Positions 47,780 to 60,544 of a stretch of DNA of 64,000 nucleotides are shown here, in pieces. Made by a program: the position numbers and the translations under genes. The notes under the pieces were generated by a model. It made no database searches, had not been told where the DNA came from, and saw nothing but the letters and a program-made list of their open reading frames with translations. Numbering within the stretch: position 1 is the stretch's first letter; each line of letters starts with the position of its first letter. This stretch comes from Heligmosomoides polygyrus polygyrus (lineage: Eukaryota > Nematoda > Chromadorea > Rhabditida > Heligmosomidae), in NCBI GenBank assembly GCA_947396885.1, contig OX377206.1:48839631-48903630 (forward strand). Direction: 5' to 3'.

Positions 47780-49324
47780 GTGAGAAAGGATCACCAGCTG
47801 GGTTGCGCTTCGTTCTTAGCGTGGCCAGCCATACCCTATTCCGGAATGCCTGGCCTAGCCCGCGACTCTGGTGGAGGAAGGACCAACAACTATGTTGGGC
47901 TACGTTCCTAGCGTGGCCAGCCATACCCGAAGCCGGAATGCCTGGTGTGGTCCGCTCGTCCAGCGTTAGGTGCAGGCGAAGCCAACGACTGAGGCTGGGT
48001 AAGGAAATATCACCAGATAGGTTGGGCTACGTTCCTAGCCTGGCCAGCCATACTCGAAGCCGAAATGCCTGGTGTGGTCCGCACTTCCAGCGTTAGGTGC
48101 CGGCGAAGTCGACGACTGACGCTGGGTGAGAAAGGATCACCAGCTGGGTTGCGCTTCGTTCTTAGCGTGGCCAGCCATACCTTATTCCGGAATGCCTGGC
48201 CTAGCCCGCGACTCTGGTGGAGGAAGGACCAACAACTAGGTTGGGCTACGTTCCTAGCGTGGCTAGCCATACTCGAAGCCGGAATGCCTGGTGTGGTCCG
48301 CTCGCCCAGCGTTAGGTGCCGGCGACGTCGACGACTGACGCTGGGTGAGGAATTATCACCAGATAGGTTGGGCCACGTTCCTAGCGTGGCCAGATATACT
48401 CAAAGCCGGAAGGACTGGTGTTGTCCGCAGGTTCAGCCTCAGGGAGCTGCGAAGCCAACGACTGAGGCTGGGTAAGGAAATATCACCAGATAGGTTGGGC
48501 TACGTTCCTAGCCTGGCCAGCCATACTCGAAGCCGGAATGCCTGGTGTGGTCCGCTCGCCCAGCGTTAGGTGCCGGCGAAGTCGACGACTGAGGCTGGGT
48601 GAGGAATTATTACCAGATAGGTTGGGCTACGTTCCTAGCGTGGCCAGTCATACTCGAAGCCGAAATGACTGGCGTGATCCGCAGGTCCAGGGTTAGGTGC
48701 CGTCGAAGTCGACGACTGACGCGGGGTGGGGAAGGATCACCAGCTAGGCTGGGCTACGTTCCTAGCCTGGCCAGCCATACTCGAAGCCGGAATGCCTGGT
48801 GTGGTCCGCACGTCCAGCGTTAGGTGCCGGCGAAGTCGACGACTGACGCTGGGTGAGGAATTATTACCAGATAGGTTGGGCTACGTTCCTAGCCTGGCCA
48901 GCCATACTCGAAGCCGGAATGCCTGGTGTGGTCCGCACGTCCAGCGTTAGGTTCCGGCGAAGTCGACGACTGACGCTGGGTGAGGAATTATCACCAGATA
49001 GGTTGGGCTACGTTCCTAGCGTGGCCAGACATACTCAAAGCCGGAATGACTGGTGTGGTCCGCAGGTTCAGCCTCAGGGAGCTGCGAAGCCAAAGACTGA
49101 GGCTGGGTGAGTAAATATCACCAGATAGGTTGGGCTACGTTCCTAGCCTGGCCAGCCATACTCGAAGCCGGAATGCCTGGTGTGGTCCGCTCGCCCTGCG
49201 TTAGGTGCCGGCGAAGTCGTCGACTGACGCGGGGTGGGGAATTATTACCAGATAGGCTGGGCTACGTTCCTAGCCTGGCCAGCCATACTAGAAGCCGGAA
49301 AGCCTGGTGTGGTCCGCACGTCCA
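47744..49324 (+). repeat. 1581-bp HOR (type D), copy 1
   Basis: 11 L + 2 S with S at 47780 and 48126. It has the same length as the type C unit at 38-41 kb but a different monomer order. Private markers are GTGCCGTCGAAG (about 48698), GGTTCCGGCG (about 48951), GAGTAAATATC (about 49109) and GGAAAGCCTGG (about 49297). Confidence 0.92.
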
Positions 49325-49360
49325 GCGTTAGGTGCCGGCGAGGTCGACGACTGACGCTGG
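48599..49360 (+). repeat. Six-L cassette, copy 3
   Basis: Same six-monomer order, embedded in type D copy 1 and carrying its private markers. Confidence 0.88.
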
Positions 49361-50905
49361 GTGAGAAAGGATCACCAGCTGGGTTGCGCTTCGTTCTTAG
49401 CGTGGCCAGCCATACCCTATTCCGGAATGCCTGGCCTAGCCCGCGACTCTGGTGGAGGAAGGACCAACAACTATGTTGGGCTACGTTCCTAGCGTGGCCA
49501 GCCATACCCGAAGCCGGAATGCCTGGTGTGGTCCGCTCGTCCAGCGTTAGGTGCAGGCGAAGCCAACGACTGAGGCTGGGTAAGGAAATATCACCAGATA
49601 GGTTGGGCTACGTTCCTAGCCTGGCCAGCCATACTCGAAGCCGAAATGCCTGGTGTGGTCCGCACTTCCAGCGTTAGGTGCCGGCGAAGTCGACGACTGA
49701 CGCTGGGTGAGAAAGGATCACCAGCTGGGTTGCGCTTCGTTCTTAGCGTGGCCAGCCATACCTTATTCCGGAATGCCTGGCCTAGCCCGCGACTCTGGTG
49801 GAGGAAGGACCAACAACTAGGTTGGGCTACGTTCCTAGCGTGGCTAGCCATACTCGAAGCCGGAATGCCTGGTGTGGTCCGCTCGCCCAGCGTTAGGTGC
49901 CGGCGACGTCGACGACTGACGCTGGGTGAGGAATTATCACCAGATAGGTTGGGCCACGTTCCTAGCGTGGCCAGATATACTCAAAGCCGGAAGGACTGGT
50001 GTTGTCCGCAGGTTCAGCCTCAGGGAGCTGCGAAGCCAACGACTGAGGCTGGGTAAGGAAATATCACCAGATAGGTTGGGCTACGTTCCTAGCCTGGCCA
50101 GCCATACTCGAAGCCGGAATGCCTGGTGTGGTCCGCTCGCCCAGCGTTAGGTGCCGGCGAAGTCGACGACTGAGGCTGGGTGAGGAATTATTACCAGATA
50201 GGTTGGGCTACGTTCCTAGCGTGGCCAGTCATACTCGAAGCCGAAATGACTGGCGTGATCCGCAGGTCCAGGGTTAGGTGCCGTCGAAGTCGACGACTGA
50301 CGCGGGGTGGGGAAGGATCACCAGCTAGGCTGGGCTACGTTCCTAGCCTGGCCAGCCATACTCGAAGCCGGAATGCCTGGTGTGGTCCGCACGTCCAGCG
50401 TTAGGTGCCGGCGAAGTCGACGACTGACGCTGGGTGAGGAATTATTACCAGATAGGTTGGGCTACGTTCCTAGCCTGGCCAGCCATACTCGAAGCCGGAA
50501 TGCCTGGTGTGGTCCGCACGTCCAGCGTTAGGTTCCGGCGAAGTCGACGACTGACGCTGGGTGAGGAATTATCACCAGATAGGTTGGGCTACGTTCCTAG
50601 CGTGGCCAGACATACTCAAAGCCGGAATGACTGGTGTGGTCCGCAGGTTCAGCCTCAGGGAGCTGCGAAGCCAAAGACTGAGGCTGGGTGAGTAAATATC
50701 ACCAGATAGGTTGGGCTACGTTCCTAGCCTGGCCAGCCATACTCGAAGCCGGAATGCCTGGTGTGGTCCGCTCGCCCTGCGTTAGGTGCCGGCGAAGTCG
50801 TCGACTGACGCGGGGTGGGGAATTATTACCAGATAGGCTGGGCTACGTTCCTAGCCTGGCCAGCCATACTAGAAGCCGGAAAGCCTGGTGTGGTCCGCAC
50901 GTCCA
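49325..50905 (+). repeat. 1581-bp HOR (type D), copy 2
   Basis: Shares all four private markers of copy 1 at exactly +1581 bp, so the two are very recent duplicates. Confidence 0.93.
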
Positions 50906-50941
50906 GCGTTAGGTGCCGGCGAGGTCGACGACTGACGCTGG
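50180..50941 (+). repeat. Six-L cassette, copy 4
   Basis: Same order, embedded in type D copy 2, identical in its private markers to copy 3. Confidence 0.88.
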
Positions 50942-51486
50942 GTGAGAAAGGATCACCAGCTGGGTTGCGCTTCGTTCTTAGCGTGGCCAGCCATACCCTA
51001 TTCCGGAATGCCTGGCCTAGCCCGCGACTCTGGTGGAGGAAGGACCAACAACTATGTTGGGCTACGTTCCTAGCGTGGCCAGCCATACCCGAAGCCGGAA
51101 TGCCTGGTGTGGTCCGCTCGTCCAGCGTTAGGTGCAGGCGAAGCCAACGACTGAGGCTGGGTAAGGAAATATCACCAGATAGGTTGGGCTACGTTCCTAG
51201 CCTGGCCAGCCATACTCGAAGCCGAAATGCCTGGTGTGGTCCGCACTTCCAGCGTTAGGTGCCGGCGAAGTCGACGACAGACGCTGGGTGAGAAAGGATC
51301 ACCAGCTGGGTTGCGCTTCGTTCTTAGCGTGGCCAGCCATACCTTATTCCGGAATGCCTGGCCTAGCCCGCGACTCTGGTGGAGGAAGGACCAACAACTA
51401 GGTTGGGCTACGTTCCTAGCGTGGCTAGCCATACTCGAAGCCGGAATGCCTGGTGTGGTCCGCTCGCCCAGCGTTAGGTGCCGGCG
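50906..51486 (+). repeat. 1581-bp HOR (type D), partial copy 3
   Basis: Follows the same order for about 580 bp but has GACGACAGACG at about 51275. It then leaves the HOR, skipping two L units. Confidence 0.85.
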
Positions 51487-54302
51487 AAGTCGACGACTGA
51501 GGCTGGGTGAGGAATTATTACCAGATAGGTTGGGCTACGTTCCTAGCGTGGCCTGTCATACTCGAAGCCGAAATGACTGGCGTGATCCGCAGGTTCAGCC
51601 TCAGGGAGCTGCGAAGCCAAAGACTGAGGCTGGGTGAGGAAATATCACCAGATAGGTTGGGCTACGTTCCTAGCCTGGCCAGCCATACTCGAAGCCGGAA
51701 TGCCTGGTGTGGTCCGCTCGCCCTGCGTTAGGTGCCGGCGAAGTCGACGACTGACGCTGGGTGAGGAATTATTACCAGATAGGTTGGGCTACGTTCCTAG
51801 CGTGGCCAGTCATACTCGAAGCCGGAATGCCTGGTGTGGTCCTCACGTCCAGCGTTAGGTGCCGGCGAAGTCGACGACTGACGCTGGGTGAGGAATTATC
51901 ACCAGATAGGTTGGGCTACGTTCCTAGCGTGGCCAGACATACTCAAAGCCGGAATGACTGATGCGGTCCGCAGGTTCAGCCTCAGGGAGCTGCGAAGCCA
52001 ACGACTGAGGCTGGGTGAGGAAATACCACCAGATAGGTTGGGCTACGTTCCTAGCCTGGCCAGCCAAACTCGAAGCCGGAATGCCTGGTGTAGTCCGCTC
52101 GCCCAGCGTTAGGTGCCGGCGAAGTCGACGACTGACGCTGGGTGAGGAATTATCACCAGATAGGTTGAGCTACGTTCCTAGCGTGGCCAGACATACTCAA
52201 AGCCGGAATGCCTGGTGTGGTCCGCTCGCCCAGCGTTAGGTGCCGGCGAAGTCGACGACTGACGCTGGGTGAGAAAGGATCACCAGCTGGGTTGCGCTTC
52301 GTTCTTAGCGTGGCCAGCCATACCCTATTCCGGAATGCCTGGCCTAGCCCGCGACTCTCGTGGAGGAAGGACCAACAACTAGGTTGGGCTACGTTCCTAG
52401 CGTGGCCAGCCATACTCGAAGCCGGAATGCCTGGTGTGGTCTGCAGGTCCAGCGTTAGGTGCCGGCGAGGTCGACGACTGACGCTGGGTGAGGAATTATC
52501 ACCAGATAGGTTGGGCCACGTTCCTAGCGTGGCCAGATATACTCAAAGCCGGAAGGACTGGTGTTGTCCGCAGGTTCAGCCTCAGGGAGCTGCGAAGCCA
52601 ACGACTGAGGCTGGGTGAGGAAATATCACCAGATAGGTTGGGCTACGTTCCTAGCCTGGCCAGCCATACTCGAAGCCGGAATGCCTGGTGTGGTCCGCTC
52701 GCCCAGCGTTAGGTGCCGGCGAAGTCGACGACTGAGGCTGGGTGAGGAATTATTACCAGATAGGTTGGGCTACGTTCCTAGCGTGGCCAGTCATACTCGA
52801 AGCCGAAATGACTGGCGTGATCCGCAGGTCCAGGGTTAGGTGCCGGCGAAGTCGACGACTGACGCGGGGTGGGGAAGGATCACCAGCTAGGCTGGGCTAC
52901 GTTCCTAGCCTGGCCAGCCATACTCGAAGCCGGAATGCCTGGTGTGGTCCGCACGTCCAGCGTTAGGTGCCGGCGAAGTCGACGACTGACGCTGGGTGAG
53001 GAATTATTACCAGATAGGTTGGGCTACGTTCCTAGCCTGGCCAGCCATACTCGAAGCCGGAATGCCTGGTGTGGTCCGCACGTCCAGCGTTAGGTGCCGG
53101 CGAAGTCGACGACTGACGCTGGGTGAGGAATTATCACCAGATAGGTTGGGCTACGTTCCTAGCGTGGCCAGACATACTCAAAGCCGGAATGACTGGTGTG
53201 GTCCGCAGGTTCAGCCTCAGGGAGCTGCGAAGCCAAAGACTGAGGCTGGGTGAGGAAATATCACCAGATAGGTTGGGCTACGTTCCTATCCTGGCCAGCC
53301 ATACTCGAAGCCGGAATGCCTGGTGTGGTCCGCTCGCCCTGCGTTAGGTGCCGGCGAAGTCGTCGACTGACGCGGGGTGGGGAATTATTACCAGATAGGC
53401 TGGGCTACGTTCCTAGCCTGGCCAGCCATACTAGAAGCCGGAATGCCTGGTGTGGTCCGCACGTCCAGCGTTAGGTGCCGGCGAGGTCGACGACTGACGC
53501 TGGGTGAGAAAGGATCACCAGCTGGGTTGCGCTTCGTTCTTAGCGTGGCCAGCCATACCCTATTCCGGAATGCCTGGCCTAGCCCGCGACTCTGGTGGAG
53601 GAAGGACCAACAACTATGTTGGGCTACGTTCCTAGCGTGGCCAGCCATACCCGAAGCCGGAATGCCTGGTGTGGTCCGCTCGTCCAGCGTTAGGTGCAGG
53701 CGAAGCCAACGACTGAGGCTGGGTAAGGAAATATCACCAGATAGGTTGGGCTACGTTCCTAGCCTGGCCAGCCATACTCGAAGCCGAAATGCCTGGTGTG
53801 GTCCGCACTTCCAGCGTTAGGTGCCGGCGAAGTCGACGACAGACGCTGGGTGAGAAAGGATCACCAGCTGGGTTGCGCTTCGTTCTTAGCGTGGCCAGCC
53901 ATACCTTATTCCGGAATGCCTGGCCTAGCCCGCGACTCTGGTGGAGGAAGGACCAACAACTAGGTTGGGCTACGTTCCTAGCGTGGCTAGCCATACTCGA
54001 AGCCGGAATGCCTGGTGTGGTCCGCTCGCCCAGCGTTAGGTGCCGGCGACGTCGACGACTGACGCTGGGTGAGGAATTATCACCAGATGGGTTGGGCCAC
54101 GTTCCTAGCGTGGCCAGATATACTCAAAGCCGGAAGGACTGGTGTTGTCCGCAGGTTCAGCCTCAGGGAGCTGCGAAGCCAACGACTGAGGCTGGGTGAG
54201 GAAATATCACCAGATAGGTTGGGCTACGTTCCTAGCCTGGCCAGCCATACTCGAAGCCGGAATGCCTGGTGTGGTCCGCTCGCCCAGCGTTAGGTGCCGG
54301 CG
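51487..54302 (+). repeat. 2816-bp unit, copy 1
   Basis: 20 x 127 + 3 x 92 = 2816 bp. It begins with an L carrying GTGGCCTGTCATAC (about 51548), a marker repeated at +2816. Confidence 0.82.
52742..53503 (+). repeat. Six-L cassette, copy 5
   Basis: Same order as the other copies but without the type D private markers. A private CCTATCCTGG lies near 53286. Confidence 0.88.
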
Positions 54303-54703
54303 AAGTCGACGACTGAGGCTGGGTGAGGAATTATTACCAGATAGGTTGGGCTACGTTCCTAGCGTGGCCTGTCATACTCGAAGCCGAAATGACTGGCGTG
54401 ATCCGCAGGTTCAGCCTCAGGGAGCTGCGAAGCCAAAGACTGAGGCTGGGTGAGGAAATATCACCAGATAGGTTGGGCTACGTTCCTAGCCTGGCCAGCC
54501 ATACTCGAAGCCGGAATGCCTGGTGTGGTCCGCTCGCCCTGCGTTAGGTGCCGGCGAAGTCGACGACTGACGCTGGGTGAGGAATTATTACCAGATAGGT
54601 TGGGCTACGTTCCTAGCGTGGCCAGTCATACTCGAAGCCGGAATGCCTGGTGTGGTCCTCACGTCCAGCGTTAGGTGCCGGCGAAGTCGACGACTGACGC
54701 TGG
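54303..54703 (+). repeat. 2816-bp unit, partial copy 2
   Basis: Matches 51487-51887, including GTGGCCTGTCATAC at about 54364. At 54704 an S stands where copy 1 has an L. Confidence 0.82.
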
Positions 54704-55960
54704 GTGAGAAAGGATCACCAGCTGGGTTGCGCTTCGTTCTTAGCGTGGCCAGCCATACCCTATTCCGGAATGCCTGGCCTAGCCCGCGACTCTCGTGGAG
54801 GAAGGACCAACAACTAGGTTGGGCTACGTTCCTAGCGTGGCCAGCCATACTCGAAGCCGGAATGCCTGGTGTGGTCCGCTCGCCCAGCGTTAGGTGCCGG
54901 CGAAGTCGACGACTGACGCTGGGTGAGGAATTATCACCAGATAGGTTGAGCTACGTTCCTAGCGTGGCCAGACATACTCAAAGCCGGAATGCCTGGTGTG
55001 GTCCGCTCGCCCAGCGTTAGGTGCCGGCGAAGTCGACGACTGACGCTGGGTGAGAAAGGATCACCAGCTGGGTTGCGCTTCGTTCTTAGCGTGGCCAGCC
55101 ATACCCTATTCCGGAATGCCTGGCCTAGCCCGCGACTCTCGTGGAGGAAGGACCAACAACTAGGTTGGGCTACGTTCCTAGCGTGGCCAGCCATACTCGA
55201 AGCCGGAATGCCTGGTGTGGTCTGCTCGTCCAGCGTTAGGTGCCGGCGAAGTCGACGACTGACGCTGGGTGAGGAATTATTACCGGATAGGTTTGGCCAC
55301 GTTCCTAGCGTGGCCAGTCATACTCGAAGCCGGAATGACTGGCGTGGTCTGCAGGTCCAGCGTTAGGTGCCGGCGAGGTCGACGACTGACGCTGGGTGAG
55401 AAAGGATCACCAGCTGGGTTGCGCTTCGTTCTTAGCGTGGCCAGCCATACCCTATTCCGGAATGCCTGGCCTAGCCCGCGACTCTCGTGGAGGAAGGACC
55501 AACAACTAGGTTGGGCTACGTTCCTAGCCTGGCCAGCCATACTCGAAGCCGGAATGCCTGGTGTGGTCCGCACGTCCAGCGTTAGGTGCCGGCGAAGTCG
55601 ACGACTGACGCTGGGTGAGAAAGGATCACCAGCTGGGTTGCGCTTCGTTCTTAGCGTGGCCAGCCATACCCTATTCCGGAATGCCTGGTCTAGCCCGCGA
55701 CTCTCGTGGAGGAAGGACCAACAACTAGGTTGGGCTACGTTCCTAGCGTGGCCAGCCATACTCGAAGCCGGAATGCCTGGTGTGGTACGCTCGTCCAGCG
55801 TTAGGTGCCGGCGAAGTCGACGACTGACGCTGGGTGAGGAATTATTACCAGATAGGTTGGGCTACGTTCCTAGCGTGGCCAGTCATACTCGAAGCCGGAA
55901 TGCCTGGTGTGGTCCTCACGTCCAGCGTTAGGTGCCGGCGAAGTCGACGACTGACGCTGG
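54704..55960 (+). repeat. Run of 346-bp S-L-L trimers and L-S dimers
   Basis: S at 54704, 55050, 55396 and 55615, with L units between, giving periods of 346, 346 and 219 bp. The L at 55269 has ATTACCGGATAGGTTTGGCCACG. The longest open frame in the window (55269-55931, 220 codons from GTG) lies here because L+S = 219 bp keeps frame. Confidence 0.85.
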
Positions 55961-58141
55961 GTGAGGAATTATCACCAGATAGGTTGGGCTACGTTCCTAG
56001 CGTGGCCAGTCATACTCGAAGCCGGAATGACTGGCGTGGTCTGCAGGTCCAGCGTTAGGTGCCGGCGAGGTCGACGACTGACGCTGGGTGAGAAAGGATC
56101 ACCAGCTGGGTTGCGCTTCGTTCTTAGCGTGGCCAGCCATACCCTATTCCGGAATGCCTGTCCTAGCCCGCGACTCTGGTGGAGGAAGGACCAACAACTA
56201 GGTTGGGCTACGTTCCTAGCGTGGCCAGACATACTCAAAGCCGGAATGACTGATGCGGTCCGCAGGTTCAGCCTCAGGGAGCTGCGAAGCCAAAGACTGA
56301 GGCTGGGTGAGGAAATATCACCAGATAGGTTGGGCTACGTTCCTAGCGTGGCCAGTCATACTCGAAGCCGGAATGACTGGCGTGGTCCGCACTTCCAGCG
56401 TTAGGTGCCGGCGAAGTCGACGACAGACGCTGGGTGAGAAAGGATCACCAGCTGGGTTGCGCTTCGTTCTTAGCGTGGCCAGCCATACCTTATTCCGGAA
56501 TGCCTGGCCTAGCCCGCGACTCTGGTGGAGGAAGGACCAACAACTAGGTTGGGCTACGTTCCTAGCGTGGCTAGCCATACTCGAAGCCGGAATGCCTGGT
56601 GTGGTCCGCTCGCCCAGCGTTAGGTGCCGGCGACGTCGACGACTGACGCTGGGTGAGGAATTATCACCAGATGGGTTGGGCCACGTTCCTAGCGTGGCCA
56701 GATATACTCAAAGCCGGAAGGACTGGTGTTGTCCGCAGGTTCAGCCTCAGGGAGCTGCGAAGCCAACGACTGAGGCTGGGTGAGGAAATATCACCAGATA
56801 GGTTGGGCTACGTTCCTAGCCTGGCCAGCGAAACTCGAAGCCGGAATGCCTGGTGTGGTCCGCTCGCCCAGCGTTAGGTGCCGGCGAAGTCGACGACTGA
56901 GGCTGGGTGAGGAATTATTACCAGATAGGTTGGGCTACGTTCCTAGCGTGGCCAGTCATACTCGAAGCCGAAATGACTGGCGTGATCCGCAGGTTCAGTC
57001 TCAGGGAGCTGCGAAGCCAAAGACTGAGGCTGGGTGAGGAAATATCACCAGATAGGTTGGGCTACGTTCCTAGCGTGGCCAGACATACTCAAAGCCGGAA
57101 TGACTGATGCGGTCCGCAGGTTCAGCCTCTGGGAGCTGCGAAGCCAACGACTGAGGCTGGGTGAGGAAATATCACCAGATAGGTTGGGCTACGTTCCTAG
57201 CCTGGCCAGCCATACTCGAAGCCGGAATGCCTGGTGTGGTCCGCTCGCCCTGCGTTAGGTGCCGGCGAAGTCGACGACTGACGCTGGGTGAGGAATTATT
57301 ACCAGATAGGTTGGGCTACGTTCCTAGCGTGGCCAGTCATACTCGAAGCCGGAATGCCTGGTGTGGTCCTCACGTCCAGCGTTAGGTGCCGGCGAAGTCG
57401 ACGACTGACGCTGGGTGAGGAATTATCACCAGATAGGTTGGGCTACGTTCCTAGCGTGGCCAGACATACTCAAAGCCGGAATGACTGATGCGGTCCGCAG
57501 GTTCAGCCTCTGGGAGCTGCGAAGCCAACGACTGAGGCTGGGTGAGGAAATATCACCAGATAGGTTGGGCTACGTTCCTAGCCTGGCCAGCCAAACTCGA
57601 AGCCGGAATGCCTGGTGTGGTCCGCTCGCCCAGCGTTAGGTGCCGGCGAAGTCGACGACTGACGCTGGGTGAGGAATTATCACCAGATAGGTTGAGCTAC
57701 GTTCCTAGCGTGGCCAGACATACTCAAATCCGGAATGCCTGGTGTGGTCCGCTCGCCCAGCGTTAGGTGCCGGCGAAGTCGACGACTGACGCTGGGTGAG
57801 AAAGGATCACCAGCTGGGTTGCGCTTCGTTCTTAGCGTGGCCAGCCATACCCTATTCCGGAATGCCTGGCCTAGCCCGCGACTCTCGTGGAGGAAGGACC
57901 AACAACTAGGTTGGGCTACGTTCCTAGCGTGGCCAGCCATACTCGAAGCCGGAATGCCTGGTGTGGTCCGCTCGCCCAGCGTTAGGTGCCGGCGAAGTCG
58001 ACGACTGACGCTGGGTGAGGAATTATCACCAGATAGGTTGAGCTACGTTCCTAGCGTGGCCAGTCATACTCGAAGCCGGAATGACTGGCGTGGTCTGCAG
58101 GTCCAGCGTTAGGTGCCGGCGAGGTCGACGACTGACGCTGG

Positions 58142-58395
58142 GTGAGGAATTATCACCAGATAGGTTGGGCCACGTTCCTAGCGTGGCCAGATATACTCAA
58201 AGCCGGAAGGACTGGTGTTGTCCGCAGGTTCAGCCTCAGGGAGTTGCGAAGCCAACGACTGAGGCTGTGTGAGGAAATATCACAAGATAGGTTGGGCTAC
58301 GTTCCTAGCGTGGCTAGCCATACTCGAAGCCGGAATGCCTGGTGTGGTCCGCTCGCCCAGCGTTAGGTGCCGGCGACGTCGACGACTGACGCTGG
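58142..58395 (+). repeat. 254-bp L dimer, copy 1
   Basis: Two L units sharing GGGAGTTGCG and GAGGCTGTGTGAGG with the next dimer. The second L has CACAAGATAGG. Confidence 0.83.
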
Positions 58396-58649
58396 GTGAG
58401 GAATTATCACCAGATAGGTTGGGCCACGTTCCTAGCGTGGCCAGATATACTCAAAGCCGGAAGGACTGGTGTTGTCCGCAGGTTCAGCCTCAGGGAGTTG
58501 CGAAGCCAACGACTGAGGCTGTGTGAGGAAATATCACCAGATAGGTTGGGCTACGTTCCTAGCCTGGCCAGCCATACTCGAAGCCGGAATGCCTGGTGTG
58601 GTCCGCTCGCCCAGCGTTAGGTGCCGGCGAAGTCGACGACTGAGGCTGG
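58396..58649 (+). repeat. 254-bp L dimer, copy 2
   Basis: Repeats the GGGAGTTGCG and GTGTGAGG variants at +254 bp. The same variants recur at about 62513 and 62986 in the downstream duplicate. Confidence 0.83.
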
Positions 58650-59411
58650 GTGAGGAATTATTACCAGATAGGTTGGGCTACGTTCCTAGCGTGGCCAGTC
58701 ATACTCGAAGCCGAAATGACTGGCGTGATCCGCAGGTCCAGGGTTAGGTGCCGGCGAAGTCGACGACTGACGCGGGGTGGGGAAGGATCACCAGCTAGGC
58801 TGGGCTACGTTCCTAGCCTGGCCAGCCATACTCGAAGCCGGAATGCCTGGTGTGGTCCGCACGTCCAGCGTTAGGTGCCGGCGAAGTCGACGACTGACGC
58901 TGGGTGAGGAATTATTACCAGATAGGTTGGGCTACGTTCCTAGCCTGGCCAGCCATACTCGAAGCCGGAATGCCTGGTGTGGTCCGCACGTCCAGCGTTA
59001 GGTGCCGGCGAAGTCGACGACTGACGCTGGGTGAGGAATTATCACCAGATAGGTTGGGCTACGTTCCTAGCGTGGCCAGACATACTCAAAGCCGGAATGA
59101 CTGGTGTGGTCCGCAGGTTCAGCCTCAGGGAGCTGCGAAGCCAAAGACTGAGGCTGGGTGAGGAAATATCACCAGATAGGTTGGGCTACGTTCCTAGCCT
59201 GGCCAGCCATACTCGAAGCCGGAATGCCTGGTGTGGTCCGCTCGCCCTGCGTTAGGTGCCGGAGAAGTCGTCGACTGACGCGGGGTGGGGAATTATTACC
59301 AGATAGGCTGGGCTACGTTCCTAGCCTGGCCAGCCATACTAGAAGCCGGAATGCCTGGTGTGGTCCGCACGTCCAGCGTTAGGTGCCGGCGAAGTCGACG
59401 ACTGACGCTGG
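58650..59411 (+). repeat. Six-L cassette, copy 6
   Basis: Same six-monomer order. A private GTGCCGGAGAAG at about 59257 is shared with copy 7, exactly 4489 bp downstream. Confidence 0.88.
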
Positions 59412-59900
59412 GTGAGAAAGGATCACCAGCTGGGTTGCGCTTCGTTCTTAGCGTGGCCAGCCATACCCTATTCCGGAATGCCTGGTCTAGCCCGCGACTC
59501 TCGTGGAGGAAGGACCAACAACTAGGTTGGGCTACGTTCCTAGCGTGGCCAGCCATACTCGAAGCCGGAATGCCTGGTGTGGTACGCTCGTCCAGCGTTA
59601 GGTGCCGGCGAAGTCGACGACTGACGCTGGGTGAGGAATTATTACCGGATAGGTTGGGCTACGTTCCTAGCGTGGCCAGTCATACTCGAAGCCGGAATGC
59701 CTGGTGTGGTCCTCACGTCCAGCGTTAGGTGCCGGCGAAGTGGACGACTGACGCTGGGTGAGGAATTATCACCAGATAGGTTGGGCTACGTTCCTAGCGT
59801 GGCCAGACATACTCAAAGCCGGAATGACTGATGCGGTCCGCAGGTTCAGCCTCAGGGAGCTGCGAAGCCAACGACTGAGGCTGGGTGAGGAAATATCACC
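59345..59900 (+). repeat. Copy 1 of a segment repeated at +1200 bp
   Basis: Matches 60545-61100 (offset 1200 bp = 8 L + 2 S). Differences are GAAGTGGACGAC (about 59748) and ATTACCGGATAGG (about 59641) in this copy only. Confidence 0.8.
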
Positions 59901-60544
59901 AGATAGGTTGGGCTACGTTCCTAGCCTGGCCAGCCAAACTCGAAGCCGGAATGCCTGGCGTGGTCCGCTCGCCCAGCGTTAGGTGCCGGCGAAGTCGACG
60001 ACTGACGCTGGGTGAGGAATTATCACCAGATAGGTTGAGCTACGTTCCTAGCGTGGCCAGACATACTCAAAGCCGGAATGCCTGGTGTGGTCCGCTCGCC
60101 CAGCGTTAGGTGCCGGCGAAGTCGACGACTGACGCTGGGTGAGAAAGGATCACCAGCTGGGTTGCGCTTCGTTCTTAGCGTGGCCAGCCAAACTCGAAGC
60201 CGGAATGCCTGGCGTGGTCCGCTCGCCCAGCGTTAGGTGCCGGCGAAGTCGACGACTGACGCTGGGTGAGGAATTATCACCAGATAGGTTGAGCTACGTT
60301 CCTAGCGTGGCCAGACATACTCAAAGCCGGAATGCCTGGTGTGGTCCGCTCGCCCAGCGTTAGGTGCCGGCGAAGTCGACGACTGACGCTGGGTGAGAAA
60401 GGATCACCAGCTGGGTTGCGCTTCGTTCTTAGCGTGGCCAGCCATACCCTATTCCGGAATGCCTGTCCTAGCCCGCGACTCTGGTGGAGGAAGGACCAAC
60501 AACTAGGTTGGGCTACGTTCCTAGCCTGGCCAGCCATACTCGAA

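Larger units (their letters stand above)
55396..60392 (+). repeat. Roughly 5-kb tandem unit, copy 1
   Basis: Matches the sequence from 60393 onward at offset 4997 bp, then at 5124 bp after one extra L in the second copy. Shared private markers are CCTGTCCTAGCC (about 56156 and 61281), CCAGCGAAACTCG (about 56824 and 61948) and TTCAGTCTCAGG (about 56994 and 62118). Confidence 0.8.

Noticed and set aside
55269..55931. 220-codon open frame, and many similar 63-198-codon frames, as protein-coding genes
   Set aside because: They recur with the monomers, start at GTG inside the repeat, run in overlapping frames on both strands, and show no recognisable domain. Their openness follows from 127+92 being a multiple of three.
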